NCBI GenBank assembly: GCA_965644295.1
Contig: CBFFRP010000074.1
Location: 123,140-187,139 of the forward strand
DNA: 64,000 bases
Reading direction: 5' to 3'
DNA from: Paraphysomonas bandaiensis
Lineage: Eukaryota > Chrysophyceae
Of the stretch, positions 47,519 to 60,052 are shown piece after piece. The notes under the pieces were generated by a model. That model made no database searches and was not told the DNA's origin. It saw only the letters and a program-made list of their open reading frames with translations. Within the stretch, counting starts at the first letter, position 1, and every line of letters begins with the position of its first letter. The position numbers and the translations under genes were made by a program.

Positions 47519-48871
47519 AGAGCTGTATAGAGGTTCCGGTGCCTTGTCCATGACAGCTGTGCTTTTCGTGACCATGCATGACTCAGCATAGGTCACGAGT
47601 CATCCTCCCCTAGAATGCGCGGGGTTCTCGTAATCATATAAGGGCTATGCAAGTATAGTGTATAGTGTAGACCTAGCTACAAGCTAAAGCTTGTTTGGTA
47701 CGACACACAGAAAATAGAAATTACGCCTGGATTTTAATAAAAATCTATACATTGCTTAGTTTAATACTTTACTAGGGCACACAGTTGGAATGGAGCACAT
47801 GCTACCACTGATCCAACAGCTTACAAGCAAGTAGACTGTAACACCTGTAACACTGTAACTACGTAATATGTAACTACCAAGGATAGGGAACAACATATTT
47901 CACTGTATGGTGCACTCACATTATATTATTGAAATATATATTTTGTTTTTCCTAAAATGAAGCCATATCATTCCAATTGAAACAATTCTAACTTCCAGTC
48001 CTACGACTGCAATCAATAACTTCTATGCTGATAATATCAACAAAGTGTATTTCAACTATCAAAAATGACTGTAAATACCATTTAACATTAATACCATAGT
48101 ATGTTAACCCTATCAATACCATCCACACAGTGTTATCATAGCGGATGTATTGGACAGTTACACTAATAAATGCATAACGTAGCATATCCCCAAGTTGGGC
48201 AGCCAAAGGTGGCCTCGACGTTAGGTGAAGATATCAAATAATTCATTCTCTGACCAATACCGCCACTCCAACTCTCAGTTGAACTACTGTATCTCAGGTT
48301 AAGTCGCCACAGCTGTACATAAGTACAATTAAGGAAAAATGATGTAGACTTGCCGCGTATCTAACGCCCTGAGAGTCTACTGTAATACAAACTTCAGTAG
48401 AGTGTATGTGACAGGCAATACAGACAACTGTGTGAGTAAAACTCATGAAGTCTTAGGAAAGCAGTCGAGTGAGAACATAGTCTCTAGGTAGAAATAATCC
48501 AGTTCATATACATCAAACGTTCAACGTTGATACCCCTTTAGATCATATAACCATTTATAACTGTGCAATGCATGGACGCACATGATGAAAAGTTGGGTTC
48601 AGAATTTGATTGCTTGCCAAACATGATCACATAACACACTGCAGCGTCGTACTTAAGTGGAAGCTAACTCAGTGTGCTTCCCTGATATAATGATATTCCA
48701 TTAAGTATACTGTAGCTACACCAGTTTGTCTGTCTCTCCTATATGTACATACAGCAGTAAGTTAGGGTCCGCCCCTATATTGGAAAATCCAGTGCTTTTG
48801 GGTCTACCAAACTCTGGAACTCACATTTGTACTCTAGGAATAACAAGCTCCATAAAAAAGTAGATGAGAGG
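47519..48871. other. Right spacer of the composite inverted repeat
   Basis: About 1.35 kb without a mirrored copy on the left. The part near 47735-47810 resembles 29570-29640. No supported frame or RNA gene. Confidence 0.4.
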
Positions 48872-48905
48872 ACGGGCTCTAAAAAATGCATGAGCCAAAA
48901 ATGAA

Positions 48906-48977
48906 GGCACTACTGGGATTCGAACCCAGGTCGCAGGAATCAGAACCCTGAGTGATAACCAACTACACTATAGCGCC
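48906..48977 (-). tRNA. tRNA-Gln (anticodon CTG), second copy
   Basis: The sequence is identical over all 72 bases to the copy at 46505-46576, on the opposite strand. Flanks are also mirrored for hundreds of bases, so the two arose together by an inverted duplication. Both should be functional by sequence. Confidence 0.95.
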
Positions 48978-50130
48978 ACAACTTCACGATATCACCCTGA
49001 AAATTTAGGATTTATATATCTAACTATTACATGCTGCTGCTCTCTACATATACAGCCACGTATCTTCATACACACACCGCATATCATACATACAGGCAGA
49101 GTATCATATTGAGATCGGCTCTCTTCCTCACTGATAGTGTCAGATGATAGTGTGCTGCTGCTATACTCATCATTCCTGTGACTGTGCTGTGATCTAGTGA
49201 TAGCAGATGATGTTGTAGAGACATAACCTCATCAATTATCGCCTCGTCACATCACTCTCATCTTATTCGTGTGTATCGACTCATTGTCAGCGAGTAGTGT
49301 ATGCATTCATAGCTATGGATAGAAGTTTGAACATGCTTCATATGCATGTATTTGTGTGCATGAGCTGATACAAGATAGTGACGTTGTAAGATCGTACGAG
49401 AAAGTATTGTTCGTAGAGATTAGAGATAACGTGAGAAGAGAAGACACCTTGAATGAGAAGAGATATTGTTTATAATAATTCAACAATATTAATGAGTGAA
49501 TACACGTCCAGTTAACTTAGTACTTAGTGTATCATCCAATTGTGTCGTAACTTGACTTATATACTTAGTCTTTATCTTCTAATAATACGACATGTATATT
49601 TCATTAAATACCAAGACTAGCTATAAATCTTATTTATGAAGTCAATTAAGTCTCTTGAAATAAAAAGAGTTCTTAGCATTTACAAATAAACTGCAAGAAA
49701 ATCAATACATTCAATCATTTGGTTTAGTCTGATATATTAAATACTCTACTCCTTTGACCGAACAACGAAACCATTTAAGATAATCAAGGAGTGAAAGTAA
49801 GGAGTAAAATTTCGCTTACAATCTCATCCCAAAGGTGCGGATTGCACTCAGAAACACTGACATTCAAGGTGTCTAGGTGTACTTCGATTGGGTCCCTATT
49901 CACATTAATATTCTATTCTTTAAAGAGTAAGAATTCAGCCATTTTTTAAAAGAGCTATACTCTTTATATTGTTTACCACTAGTGTGTATCTCAAAAGTCG
50001 CACTGGTAGTATATCTTGATTGATTGGTGGAAAGAGCAAGGTTTACTTCTGATGAGTAGCTTACACCTCAGTGTTACATACCTAACTTTATATTATAAAT
50101 TAAGATCGTACATTTATAACTTCAAAAATA

Positions 50131-51048
50131 CTAGTCTTTCTTTTTCTCCTTCGCGTGTTTGTGTTTCGATTTCTTTTTCTTTTTGTGCTTCTTTGCACTT
50201 TTATGCTTCTTCTTTTGAGAATATTTCTTACTGCTGCTACTATCGGAGTCTGAGGAGGCAGAATCATTGCTGCTACAATCGCTTGATTTCTTACTACTTC
50301 CACTATAGCCCACAAAGGTTGACTGGAGAGGAGGAACTGACACGTCGGGACCCTGTGTAGAACTTTCTGCGGAAAGCTTCTGTGCCTTCGACAAATAAAA
50401 TAAGCTACAATCAATACAATATACAACATGCCCATACCTTCAGAGCAGCCCAATACTCTCTGTCATTATCGTACACGTTATGACTTCTCTCTGCAGTTCC
50501 TCTCGGCCGTTTCCGAAGAGAAGTTTCTTTCACAGACGATACAGACGAGTTACGTCGAGGGTGTCGTGTGGAAGAAGTGTGAGTTTTCGCTTTCTTCATC
50601 ATATCATGCTGGCGCCAGCAATCAGCACATTCCTTCAGTTCAAAACGTTACATTACTTTGCAACAAAGCTCTATATCAACAGTTTTAACATTCGGATAAC
50701 AATAAACTCATATACACAATATAGTGATTGCTGTATTTACCTCCCTCCTGTTATGACTCTCAACGCCTCGAATAGTATTAGCCAGAAATGTTTTGTTGAT
50801 CTCTGCACCTTTCCCCACAGTGGCATTACCCTGACATTACAATACTCATCACTGTCCATACAATTGTATTATAAGAATCATACCGTAAAGGCGGCCAGAA
50901 CGCCTACGCGTTTGGATAATTCCATTCGCTTAGAACTTTCAGCAGCAAGTAACTGAGCGACATATTCATCACTGACTATAGGAGCGGTTGGCACAGAGGC
51001 CATCTTTGCCCATACTGCTTCCTCGACTTTAGATGAGCGCTTTGTCAT
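50131..51048 (-). CDS. Unrecognised nuclear-type protein with a Lys/Ser-rich tail
   Basis: Exons 51048-50884, 50830-50741, 50632-50438 and 50385-50131, all joined in phase 0, give 234 residues. The N-terminal half looks globular and helical: MTKRSSKVEEAVWAKMAS, GNATVGKGAEINKTFLANTI, GVESHNRREECADCWRQHD. The middle is basic with SR-like pieces (RHPRRNSSVSSVK). The C-terminus has an acidic serine run (SDSDSSSS), then a string of lysines (KKHKKKKKSKHKHAKEKKKD) typical of nucleolar or splicing-associated proteins. I do not know the family. The four exons keep one frame and the introns have clean GTA/AG ends, so the gene itself is fairly safe. Confidence 0.68.
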
Positions 51049-51458
51049 TGCTTGTATAAGAGGACTACTACTATATCTCCTTTATATAATTGAATGGTAC
51101 TATTACATAAGGTGATGCCGTTATAATGGCTATCATTTACATAGAGAGTAAGTGCAGGCAGTGTTCACTTAACAGAGACATGACGCAAGTTATAGTTGGG
51201 AAAAAGCAGTATATTCTCATCTAATAAGTCGAAAAAGCAGTGTATTCTCATATAATAACTGTTAGTGATCTAAAATCCCGTATTTTGTGATATCAATATC
51301 CGGAATATTTTGATGAATGTTTGAAAGCCTTGATGAACTTTCTTTGCAAAATCACAAGCGATTGATACACATATACATACACATATGGCTGGTAGTGATA
51401 ATATATATAGACTCTCATCATAATATTCAACAGCTAGTTAATAGAGTGTACATATACT

Positions 51459-52383
51459 ATGGATGCACGAACTGCTCATTGGAATCAACGATGGACTATA
51501 CCAGGTACACAGTGGACATTAACAGGCTTTTCAAGAGCTGCATATCGCACAGGCTTCTATATACCTGAACTAGATATCATGCTGGATGCAGGTCAGTTCA
51601 TATGGTTATATGTATTGGATTATTTGATAGTAACATACAACAGGTCCACAAAATTATAATAAACCAAGTAATATTTTTATTACTCATACACATGGAGATC
51701 ATATTGCAAGTTTGCCCTTTACTCTGATAGGTGATGAGAATGGCGATCATGTATTTAACATACATGCTCCAGCCCAAGCTGAGATGTACTTAAGGAAGTA
51801 TATATCTTCTTTATTTGAAGTTAATGCTCTTATGAGTGAGGAAGAGATGGGTACTAAGGACTGGTACATGTATCACGGGTATTCAGAACCCACGACTTTT
51901 AGAACAAATCTCAACAAATCTCAGTTTGAGATCTCTGTAGTGTTGTGTGACCACGGTGTGCCCACGATAAGTTACTGCTTTTCTCTCGTAAAAAATAAAC
52001 TCAAAGAAGAATACAAAGATACTCCAGGTAGAGAAATTGGTGCTCTTCGTAAACAAGGCGTTGAGGTCACAAAAGAAGTGGTAGTGAAGTCATTCGCCTT
52101 CATATGTGACACAGCTATAAGTGTTCTGGAATCATACCCTGATATTGTGAGCTATCCATACGTTATTATTGAGTGCACCTTTTTATATCCAGAAGAGAGA
52201 GAAAATGCTACAACCACGAAGCATATTCACTGGGAGGAACTTAAACCTTACGTGGTTGCCAACCCCGAAACTGTATTTGTGCTCATACACTTCTCTTTGA
52301 GATACAAGGACGACGAGATACTAGAATTCTTTAGGCAGGAAGATGTATCCAATATAAAGGTCTGGGCGGGTGATACTAAATAG
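51459..52383 (+). CDS. tRNase Z-like metallo-beta-lactamase-fold hydrolase
   Basis: Exons 51459-51591 and 51644-52383 give 290 residues, the size of the short tRNase Z class. The N-terminus, WTLTGFSRAAYRTGFYIPEL, resembles the start of plant and organellar short forms. The metal site is visible: FITHTHGDHIASLPF (HxHxDH), CDT as the bridging Asp, and VLIHFSLRY as the last His segment. The TKHIHWEEL segment corresponds to the usual His-x-His motif near the catalytic site. Such enzymes cut tRNA precursors at the 3' end, before CCA addition; other hydrolases of the fold remain possible. The start codon is unambiguous, with stops upstream. Confidence 0.75.
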
Positions 52384-53070
52384 CTATGGTTCGAATGACT
52401 GCGATGTATGATGTATGCTAATCGTAAATAGTAATGGCCCGATCATAAATAGTGGAGTAAAGGAGTCATTTTATAGTACTCTTTTACAATTGAATAATGT
52501 GAACTAATACTAAGCACTATTTTGTATCTTCAGACGACTGTAAAGCTTACGCACTATTCAATTTGAATGCAGTTTCTTCAATGCGGATAATACAGGTCAT
52601 CAAAAAATGTACCGTTGATGCAGAAATTGATATTGTGAATATCATTTACGCGTATCGGTGGATAGTATCTGTCCAACCAATGAACAGTCGAAGAGTGACA
52701 AATCTATGTATAGATGCACCGACCGAGTAGTAGTATGCATCTATCACAGTTATTCCGTTATATGTAAATTACTGTAACTGATACAACAAAAGACTAAGAG
52801 CTAACTTTCAGAAAGAATATAATTAACTTATCACGAACAACTAACAAAATCAGAGTTCGAAGCAAATGACATGCAAACTAACAGTAACCACTAACACCCG
52901 CAGCACCATGCACGAAGGGGAAAAATTATGGCAGTGCTAATAGTTAAGGATGCGCTTGGAGATCCGTGTGCCCATAAAAATGCTCATAGCAAGGAGGTAT
53001 AAGGCCGACTACACTATATTATCTGTTAATAAAGACACCACTCCATGACATTAACGTCAGCAACTGCTGC
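52384..53070. other. Gene-free stretch between convergent genes
   Basis: About 690 bp between the ends of the tRNase Z-like and eIF4A genes; no frame, repeat or RNA gene was seen. Confidence 0.5.
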
Positions 53071-54468
53071 TTAAAGAAGATCCGCTACATTCGAAGGCAT
53101 CTCTTCAATCTGAGTGTGATAAAACTCCTCGATATCACGGAGATATCTGACATCACCCTGGGTGATGAAATTGATGGACACACCCTTTCTTCCGAATCGA
53201 CCAGAACGACCAATACGGTGAATGTAGTTCTCTCTATTAGTGGGCAAATCGTAGTTGATTACAAGAGAAACCTGCTGGACATCAATACCACGAGCAAGTA
53301 GATCTGTGGTAATGAGAACACGGGTGGACCCGGATCTGAACTCTCTCATAATCATATCTCTCTCACGCTGCTCCATATCTCCGTGCATTGATGACACGGT
53401 GAAGTCGCGGCTCTGCATCTGCTCGGTAAGCCAGTCGACCTTACGGCGGGTGTTGCAGTATATGATCGCCTGGGTGATGGTAAGAGTGGTGTACAGATCG
53501 CAAAGGGTCTCTAACTTCCACTCTTCTCTCTCGATCGCGATAAAGAATTGCTTAATACCTTCAAGGGTGAGCTCGTCTTTCTTCACGAGGATGCGGATAG
53601 GGTCGCGCATAAATTTGCGGGTAACTTCAAGCACCTCTAGAGGCATTGTGGCTGAAAAGATGGTGCACTGAACACTCTCAGGCATGAACTTAAACACATC
53701 GTAGATCTGTTCCTTGAACCCTCTGGAGAGCATTTCATCAGCCTCATCCAAAGCAAACAATCTAATATTATCAAGTCTAAGGGCTCTTCTCTGGATCATG
53801 TCGTACACTCTACCGGGGGTTCCGACTACAACATGGACGCCATCCTGAAGAGTGCGGATGTCTTCGCGAACAGCGGTACCACCAACGCAGGCGTGAATTT
53901 TTATGCTCATAAAGTCTCCAAGTGAAGTAATAACCTTTACGATTTGCTGTGCGAGCTCACGAGTAGGAGCCAATACAAGGGCTTGGCACTCTCTCAGGGA
54001 CACATCAAGTGTCTGCAGGATGCCAATAGCAAAAGTTGCGGTCTTGCCAGTACCTACAAAATAACGTCATTCTAAAAAAGATAAAGAGTGATTCGTATCA
54101 GGTCATATACATAGAACAGCGGTCAGTTTGTCAGAGGTATTTATCATCAACCAGTAAGTACAGACTCGAAAGATGGTATTTGTTTAGTCATCATCCCGGT
54201 GTTCGTATATACATACATCATCCTATACACAACAACACTAATTACCTGACTGAGCCTGAGCAATTACGTCACGTCCGGTAAGGATAGGCTTGACAGCTCT
54301 CTGCTGGATGGCAGAAGGCTTCTCAAAACCATAGGCGTAGATGCCTCTCAGTAGATCCTCTTTCAGATCCATATCATCAAAACTGGAGACTACCTCGTCC
54401 CAGTTGGTCTCAACTCCATCTCCAGAATCCTCCAGAGGTGCTTCTCTTGTTTCACTGTTGTCTGCCAT
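53071..54468 (-). CDS. EIF4A: Eukaryotic initiation factor 4A (DEAD-box RNA helicase)
   Basis: Exons 54468-54246 and 54053-53071 give 401 residues, close to the usual 400-410. The helicase motifs are all present: Q-motif [20 protein letters not shown], motif I AQSGTGKT (split by the intron), [26 protein letters not shown] and [10 protein letters not shown]. The end, [11 protein letters not shown], is that of eIF4A rather than eIF4A3. It unwinds 5' leaders of mRNA as part of eIF4F in the cytosol. Codon use is more C- and G-ending than in neighbours, fitting high expression. The intron (192 bp) is one of the longer ones in the window. Confidence 0.96.
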
Positions 54469-55699
54469 GATTACTTTGATTATTAAGATAACTGTAATAT
54501 AATGAGATTGATAGACATGTCCACTCAAATGCTTCTCATTATTTTCTCTGCCACTTATTTTCTATAACATATCTTTAACAGTCAAACTGAAATTTTGAGA
54601 ATGATTTGAATTTTAAATTTTTTTTTGTATATAGGCTCTCGGAATTCCGCTGTGTGTGTATTCCTGGTATTCTATTACTGTATTCAGAATTGTCCCAAAA
54701 GCCCAAAACCCAAAATACCAAACTACTATTTGAACTGTATAGTCAACACTGCTGCAGGCATGTGTATATGATATATGAGTGCAGTTGCTTAGAATATAGC
54801 CATATACTAACTGAGTATACATCTGAATGAGGTTATAACGAGTCTATGATATTCAGAGGCATATACGCTTGTGATTTCTCGTTTATTCTTTGTTTAGAAT
54901 GTTTCCTATATACACATTTTCATATGAAGTTTAGAGCATGAATGTAAAGTTGATGATAATACTACACGAATGCGAACAGAAGATTGTGCTTTGATATAGT
55001 GTGAATGTTTCTGTTCCAGAGCACTACATGTACCAGTGCTATAGCTTCATTGCGACGGTTGTCACTCTCTAGACTACCTACCACTGCGAACACAGCATAT
55101 GCAGGAGGTGTGTACCGAAGACACGGGCCACAGGTTGTCATCTCTAAAGTTGTACATGGACGATTGAATATGCTCTAGCTTATACTCGTAATTCCTTGTA
55201 TATACACAGCAAGCCGAATGGAGTTGTTGGAGAACTTTAATGCTAAATACGCTAGAAGAGAATCATTTTATACCAAGTGTTGCATGTGTTAGATGGATAA
55301 TGCTACGACCCATATGGTTGCGCTTCTTAATAATAAACATAGTCTGTTCATTCTTACTAATATGAATTCGATGTATTTAACTACGACATGAAAGGCTAGC
55401 TCCCTCGATAATGTTTTTCAGTGTATACTTCGTTTGGTACCTAGTCAGTAATATAGTAATATATATATCCACGCAAGATTTTACCACTATATTATTCGAT
55501 ATTATAACCAGGTTTGCATAATGAAGCTCATACCACTTCTGGACGATAAGAAAATTTCAACATTTAGAACAGGTAAATACTACAATACTACAGTATGTGC
55601 TTTCGCTTCAATGTTATAGAGTGAGAGCATCGATAAAGATATATTAGACAACTGCGTATAACATATACCAAGCTGTAATTATAATAAATTATCAATCAC
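54469..55699. other. Gene-free stretch
   Basis: About 1.2 kb upstream of eIF4A and downstream of TRDMT1. Small frames at 54606-54830 are low-complexity and unsupported. No repeat of the families described here was seen. Confidence 0.45.
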
Positions 55700-57274
55700 T
55701 CATGATGTTTGAGTGTCTAGAAATGAAAGAAGCCTACTTGCTACGGTGATATTAATACTATTGCCTATCAATTCATACTGTTTTCGACGACTCACTGAGG
55801 GAGGGAAGGAAAACGAATTCGATGAGTCAGTAGATGTGAGAAGCGAGTTAAAACCAAAAAGTCTCAATAGCTCACTGGGAGAAAAGTAACGAAGAGAAAG
55901 ACGGCGTATTTGCTCTACCGTCCACTGCGGACTTTCAACATTCTCTGCTTCACATTCTTTTTCACCTTTATTCGCAGTAGAAGTGTCATCCTCATGGCAA
56001 GACGAAAGCGTTAGGGTGCTGGGGCTCGGCTTCGCTCGCTTGCACAGTGGTTCATCGTCACAGCATTTAGCAGTGCTTGTCGGTAACACGGACCCCACAG
56101 TGTCCACTGTACTGCCTTGCAAATTCTCACTGACATTGTTGTCCTTCATAAGCAGCACCGATCCAGTTCCACGTATGAATCTGGAATAGCCTTTTGTAAA
56201 GCAGGACGATGATGAATCACTGGGGGATACGATATCAAAGCACCATGCGCTAGGCTTATTCATCACACTGCTCGGAACCATTAATGACTCCTACAAGTGA
56301 CATGAACACGACTGAATAGCTGACCAATAACAGTGCCATGGTAATCATTCCATACCACAAAATTTGAACAAGTCATCTGCTTAATAACGACTTATATATA
56401 GCAATATATGAAACATAGTCATAACATACAATACACAGCTCGGGTACAACTTACAATATCAGGATCACTATCCAAATAATCTCCAATCGTACGCAACGCT
56501 TCTCCACCTATAACAGTTTCCTCTCCAGGGAGAGAGGTATGCAGTGAAGCGTCAGGAGCACTAAGAAGTCCATCACGGGAAGGATTTCCAGGCAACTGTC
56601 GGGAAGCGACACAGAAATATCTTGGGCGCCGATTCGGAATACCATATTGTAAAGGAGTCAGATGAAACTGCATGTATCCGTATTCTCTGCCCCTGTACAA
56701 TAATTTATACGTCAAACGCATTCCACAACAACAACGCAGATAGATCAAATGCAACACATTAATACATGACGACCGCCAACTGACCGCAAAACTTCTAAAA
56801 ATTTCTGACAGCACTCTGATCCCTCGAAGCCGCACACATTTTCTAGGACTATGTATCTGGGAGGGTTTTCCATCCGCTGAAGAGCAGAGGTCAAATGTAA
56901 AAACGCTTTGGAACGCGCATCCGCAGCATCTCTATGATCAGTCTTATTGTTGATTGTGAAGGGTTGGCATGGAGGAGACATGACCCACATATCAGCCTGA
57001 TATCCGTCCAGCTGACTCACTGTAAGACTATCTATACTTTTCTGTATCATAAATAAGTATTATACTGTGTATACATATTACAAATGATACATACAGCTGA
57101 CGGTGACTCTTTGAAGTTATGTAGATAGACTTCATTGGCCATGGGGCTCACATCGAATGCAGATACTATGGAATAGTTTGTAATACTAGAGGATTCTAAA
57201 GCACATCTCCATCCGCCAATACCACTAAAGAATTCCACTACTCGTAGAGCATTGTTTTGATTCACATCCTCCAT
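55700..57274 (-). CDS. TRDMT1: tRNA (cytosine-5) methyltransferase DNMT2/TRDMT1
   Basis: Exons 57274-57095, 57041-56774, about 56684-56455 and 56290-55700 give about 422 residues; the splice between exons 2 and 3 is the least certain. Family motifs are VVEFFSGIGGWRCALE (SAM binding), MSPPCQPFT with the catalytic Cys, IVLENVCGFEGS, PLQYGIPNRRPRYF, SCFTKGYSRFIRGTGSVL and, near the end, LRYFSPSELLRLFGF and IGNSINITVASRLL. The CFT and GYxxxxxGTGS segments are specific to DNMT2, whose known activity is methylation of C38 in tRNA-Asp and related tRNAs. The enzyme should act in the nucleus or cytosol. TACAGCAGTT lies 105 bp upstream of the start. Confidence 0.92.
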
Positions 57275-57433
57275 AGTGTTGTTAGAATGAGGTTGTTAAA
57301 GCATTATAATGGTGTTAAAGTGAAGCCCATTCACTGGACTTGTATATAGTGGAATACAGCCATATCTGATATGATATATACAGCAGTTCATGCCTACCCG
57401 TACCTACCTACCTACCGACAAATGTCCATACGT

Positions 57434-57656
57434 ACATACATACATACATACATACATACATACATACATACATACATACATACATACATACATACATACA
57501 TACATACATACATACATACATACATACATACATACATACATACATACATACATACATACATACATACATACATACATACATACATACATACATACATACA
57601 TACATACATACATACATACATACATACATACATACATACATACATACATACATACA
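57434..57656. repeat. CATA tetranucleotide microsatellite
   Basis: About 56 uninterrupted units of CATA cover 223 bp in the region between TRDMT1 and the FAM177-like gene. The long frames on both strands here code only for repeats of THIY/CMYV type and are not genes. Confidence 0.97.
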
Positions 57657-57978
57657 TTCATATATACATACACCTGGTACATACAAAAAAAGTACAGCAG
57701 TGTATGTAATGCTAACAGTCATTTCAACGTACTGCAGTGTTAGGAAGATGATTCCCAGATTGATGAGATCAGTTCACCGCATGATATTTAACCAACTGTA
57801 TAAAGTAAAGAATACTCTTACTTCTTCTTCTTCTTGTAGCTACTAAGAGTTTGATTATATAATCTACCTTATTAATAAGTCTCTGGAACATTTCTCGCGT
57901 TCGATATTAAGGTATGAGATATGAGTTAAGATTGAGTTGTTATTAACAAATAATTCGTGTAAGACTTAAGCTATAAGT

Positions 57979-58824
57979 ATGTCTACTGAAACTGAACCTC
58001 AGTCACCCTTCTGGGGGAGTATCGTTACTATTGGTAAACACATCCTTGGAGGCATGGAGTATGTCGGTAAGTCACAATATACAAGCGTGTGTTTCTTGTT
58101 ATTGGTGACTCTGTGATGTATAGGTGAAATAGTGGTGAGTGTTTTTGGTTTAGACGATTCAAAGTTCCAGGATGTCATGGATGGCATGACTGAAGAGGAC
58201 TGGGAATATGCCAGACAGGTGTTTATATTATGAAATCATATTAATTTCTACATATTCCTTGTCAGCTTCTAACGCTATAATTGATACGCTGATAGGTGGA
58301 AAAGGAGCGCAAGCTGGACGATGCTATTCTCGAGGCAATGGAGGCCTTGGCTAGACAGAAAACAGGTCATCACAGATGCTGTGGCTTTGATGTGGCATAT
58401 GGTTGTGCGTACTGCGATTCTGCAATGTTGACGAAATTTATATACGGGACTATATGTGAACAGTGTGTTGCTTTAGCGAGTTGATCAATAGAAATTATTA
58501 TTATTATTGTGAGCCCGTATTATTGTTGTGAGCTATATTTTCTCAACATGTTGTTAAAGTTGATCTGTAAATTGGAAACCTAAGTGTCATGATGTAGGTG
58601 TTGCAGCTGAGGACGATGTTTCACTGGAATGTCTTACTGCTGAGGAGAAGGCACTTATTCGTAGTCAAGTCACGGATCAATTTCTTGTCACAGAAATGTC
58701 CTCTAATTCGAACCTACCGGAGGAGCAGGCAATTGTGAGAGATGAAGAATGTGGAGATGTCGCCCTACAAGACGGAGCAGTCTGTTTGCAGGACATCAAC
58801 CCCAAGGAAGGGAATGTGTACTAG
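57979..58824 (+). CDS. FAM177-like small protein
   Basis: Exons 57979-58066, 58124-58218, 58296-58365 and 58598-58824 give 159 residues. The core, FWGSIVTIGKHILGGMEYVG, then GEIVVSVFGLDDSKFQDVMD, fits the FAM177 pattern, in which a hydrophobic helix is followed by a FGLxxxKYQ-type motif. A short coiled segment (VEKERKLDDAILEAMEALAR) follows, then an acidic tail rich in Glu and Asp. FAM177 proteins have no established biochemical role; some are reported to sit at the Golgi. GTACAGCAGTG lies at 57692-57702, upstream. The last intron (232 bp) is unusually long for this window and stays open in frame for a while, so an alternative end at 58484 is possible. Confidence 0.7.
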
Positions 58825-59129
58825 GCAATGAAATATCGGGGAATGGGTGTATTACATCGAAGTGGCACTGTATCACGCGCACCCTTGATATCCTGTGTTC
58901 CTATGAAATATGTAGATATTATGTGCATAGTTCGAAAAAAGACATATCAATAATGTGATGAACTTGCTGTAGACTGATGAAAAGACCACATTGAGTGTAT
59001 TTTAAAATAAGTTTTTATTAGTTAAATATTAAACCCTTCTTATTGACATCGTACATGTATTGCCAAATTCCTCGCTGTCTATATAGTCTATACGTCTATA
59101 CAGATCATTATTTCATCGGTGGACCTCAG
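58825..59129. other. Short gene-free stretch
   Basis: This is the 3' side of the FAM177-like gene; nothing is seen. Confidence 0.4.
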
Positions 59130-59830
59130 CAAAAGTACCTATAGGTAGGTACCTATAGGAGACCTATAGGTACTTTATTAATTAAATCTCCTAGTACCTA
59201 TTAGGAACTTGTCTAGTACCTATAGGTACATTTTAGCTCAATAGGTAGTACCTATACCAGCTTCAGATAGGACCACCTATAGGTGGCAAGACCAGCTATA
59301 GGTGGGTCCTATTTCTTGGTACCTAATAATTGCATTAGGAACCCCTATTAGGCACTACCTTTTTGACCTATAGGTACTAAGCAAGTTCCTAATAATGACC
59401 TATAGGTACAAACAAGTACCTAATACGGACCTATAGGTACGACCTATACGTGTCCTATAGGTACTTAATAATTTCCTAATAGGTACTTATCGGTACCTAT
59501 AGGTACTACCTAGTATTGACATTGCTACCTATAGGTAGTAGTACCTATAGGTAGCAAGATCAGCTATAGGTGGGTCCTATTTCTTGGTACCTAACAATCG
59601 AATTAGGAACCCCTATTAGGTATTAATTTTGACCTATAGGTACTACCTAGATAGCTAACATATACCTATAGGTGTAGTACCTATAGGTGGCAAGACTAGC
59701 TATAGGTGGATCCTATTTATTGGTACCTAATAATCGTATTAGAAACCCCTATTAGGCACTACCTTTTTGACCTATAGGTACTACCTAGTTAGGTAACACA
59801 CACCTATAGTTGTAGAACCTACTAAATACC
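59130..59830. repeat. Field of CCTATAGG palindromes with a 105-bp higher-order unit
   Basis: The palindrome CCTATAGG, usually as ACCTATAGGT, occurs 16 times in about 640 bp, with many broken relatives (CCTATTAGG, CTATAGGTGG, CCTAATAGG). Three longer copies near 59276, 59543 and 59672 share the order GGTGGCAAGACCAGCTATAG, GGTCCTATTTCTTGGTACCT, TAGGAACCCCTATTAGG and TTTGACCTATAGGTACT. The field lies downstream of the FAM177-like gene and just beyond the end of the minus-strand gene at 60053. Confidence 0.9.
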
Positions 59831-60052
59831 CTGCCTAGCCCAGCCTACAAACCACACACTGCTCATAAAACGCTATACAACATTAGTATCGTTTATAGAG
59901 AAGAGTACTAGACAAATCAAATCAGCATACACACTCGAAAGAACAGAAAACACACACTCGAAAGCGATATATGAATAAAATCGATAATAAAAAATAGCCA
60001 GCTTGAAAACTGACTATGCCTAACATCGGAGGAAATGGTTAATACACATACC
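59831..60052. other. Short gene-free stretch
   Basis: It probably covers the 3' end of the minus-strand gene. ACACACTCGAAAG occurs twice (59929 and 59951). Confidence 0.35.

Larger units (their letters stand above)
44398..49811. repeat. Composite 5.4-kb inverted repeat
   Basis: Three pairs of inverted arms are nested around a centre near 47070. Outer: 44398-44797 with 49386-49811. Middle: 46113-46610 with 48872-49369, each with a tRNA-Gln gene. Inner: 46618-47058 with 47082-47518. On the left, 44798-46112 separates outer and middle arms; on the right, 47519-48871 separates inner and middle arms. Those two spacers do not match each other. The outer arms differ at many scattered bases; the middle arms are almost identical. 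No multi-exon host gene was found inside. A GTACAGCAGTAC-like word lies at 48747-48759. Confidence 0.85.

Noticed and set aside
57371-57743. Several overlapping frames of 80-117 residues on both strands
   Set aside because: They are read entirely through the CATA microsatellite and code only for its repeat; no independent sequence supports them.
58296-58484. Separate 62-residue gene with Cys pairs
   Set aside because: The first part is exon 3 of the FAM177-like gene. The Cys-rich end is the readable start of its last intron; kept only as a possible alternative end.
59130-59830. CRISPR array
   Set aside because: Repeat spacing is irregular, the repeated word is a short palindrome, and the genome is eukaryotic.
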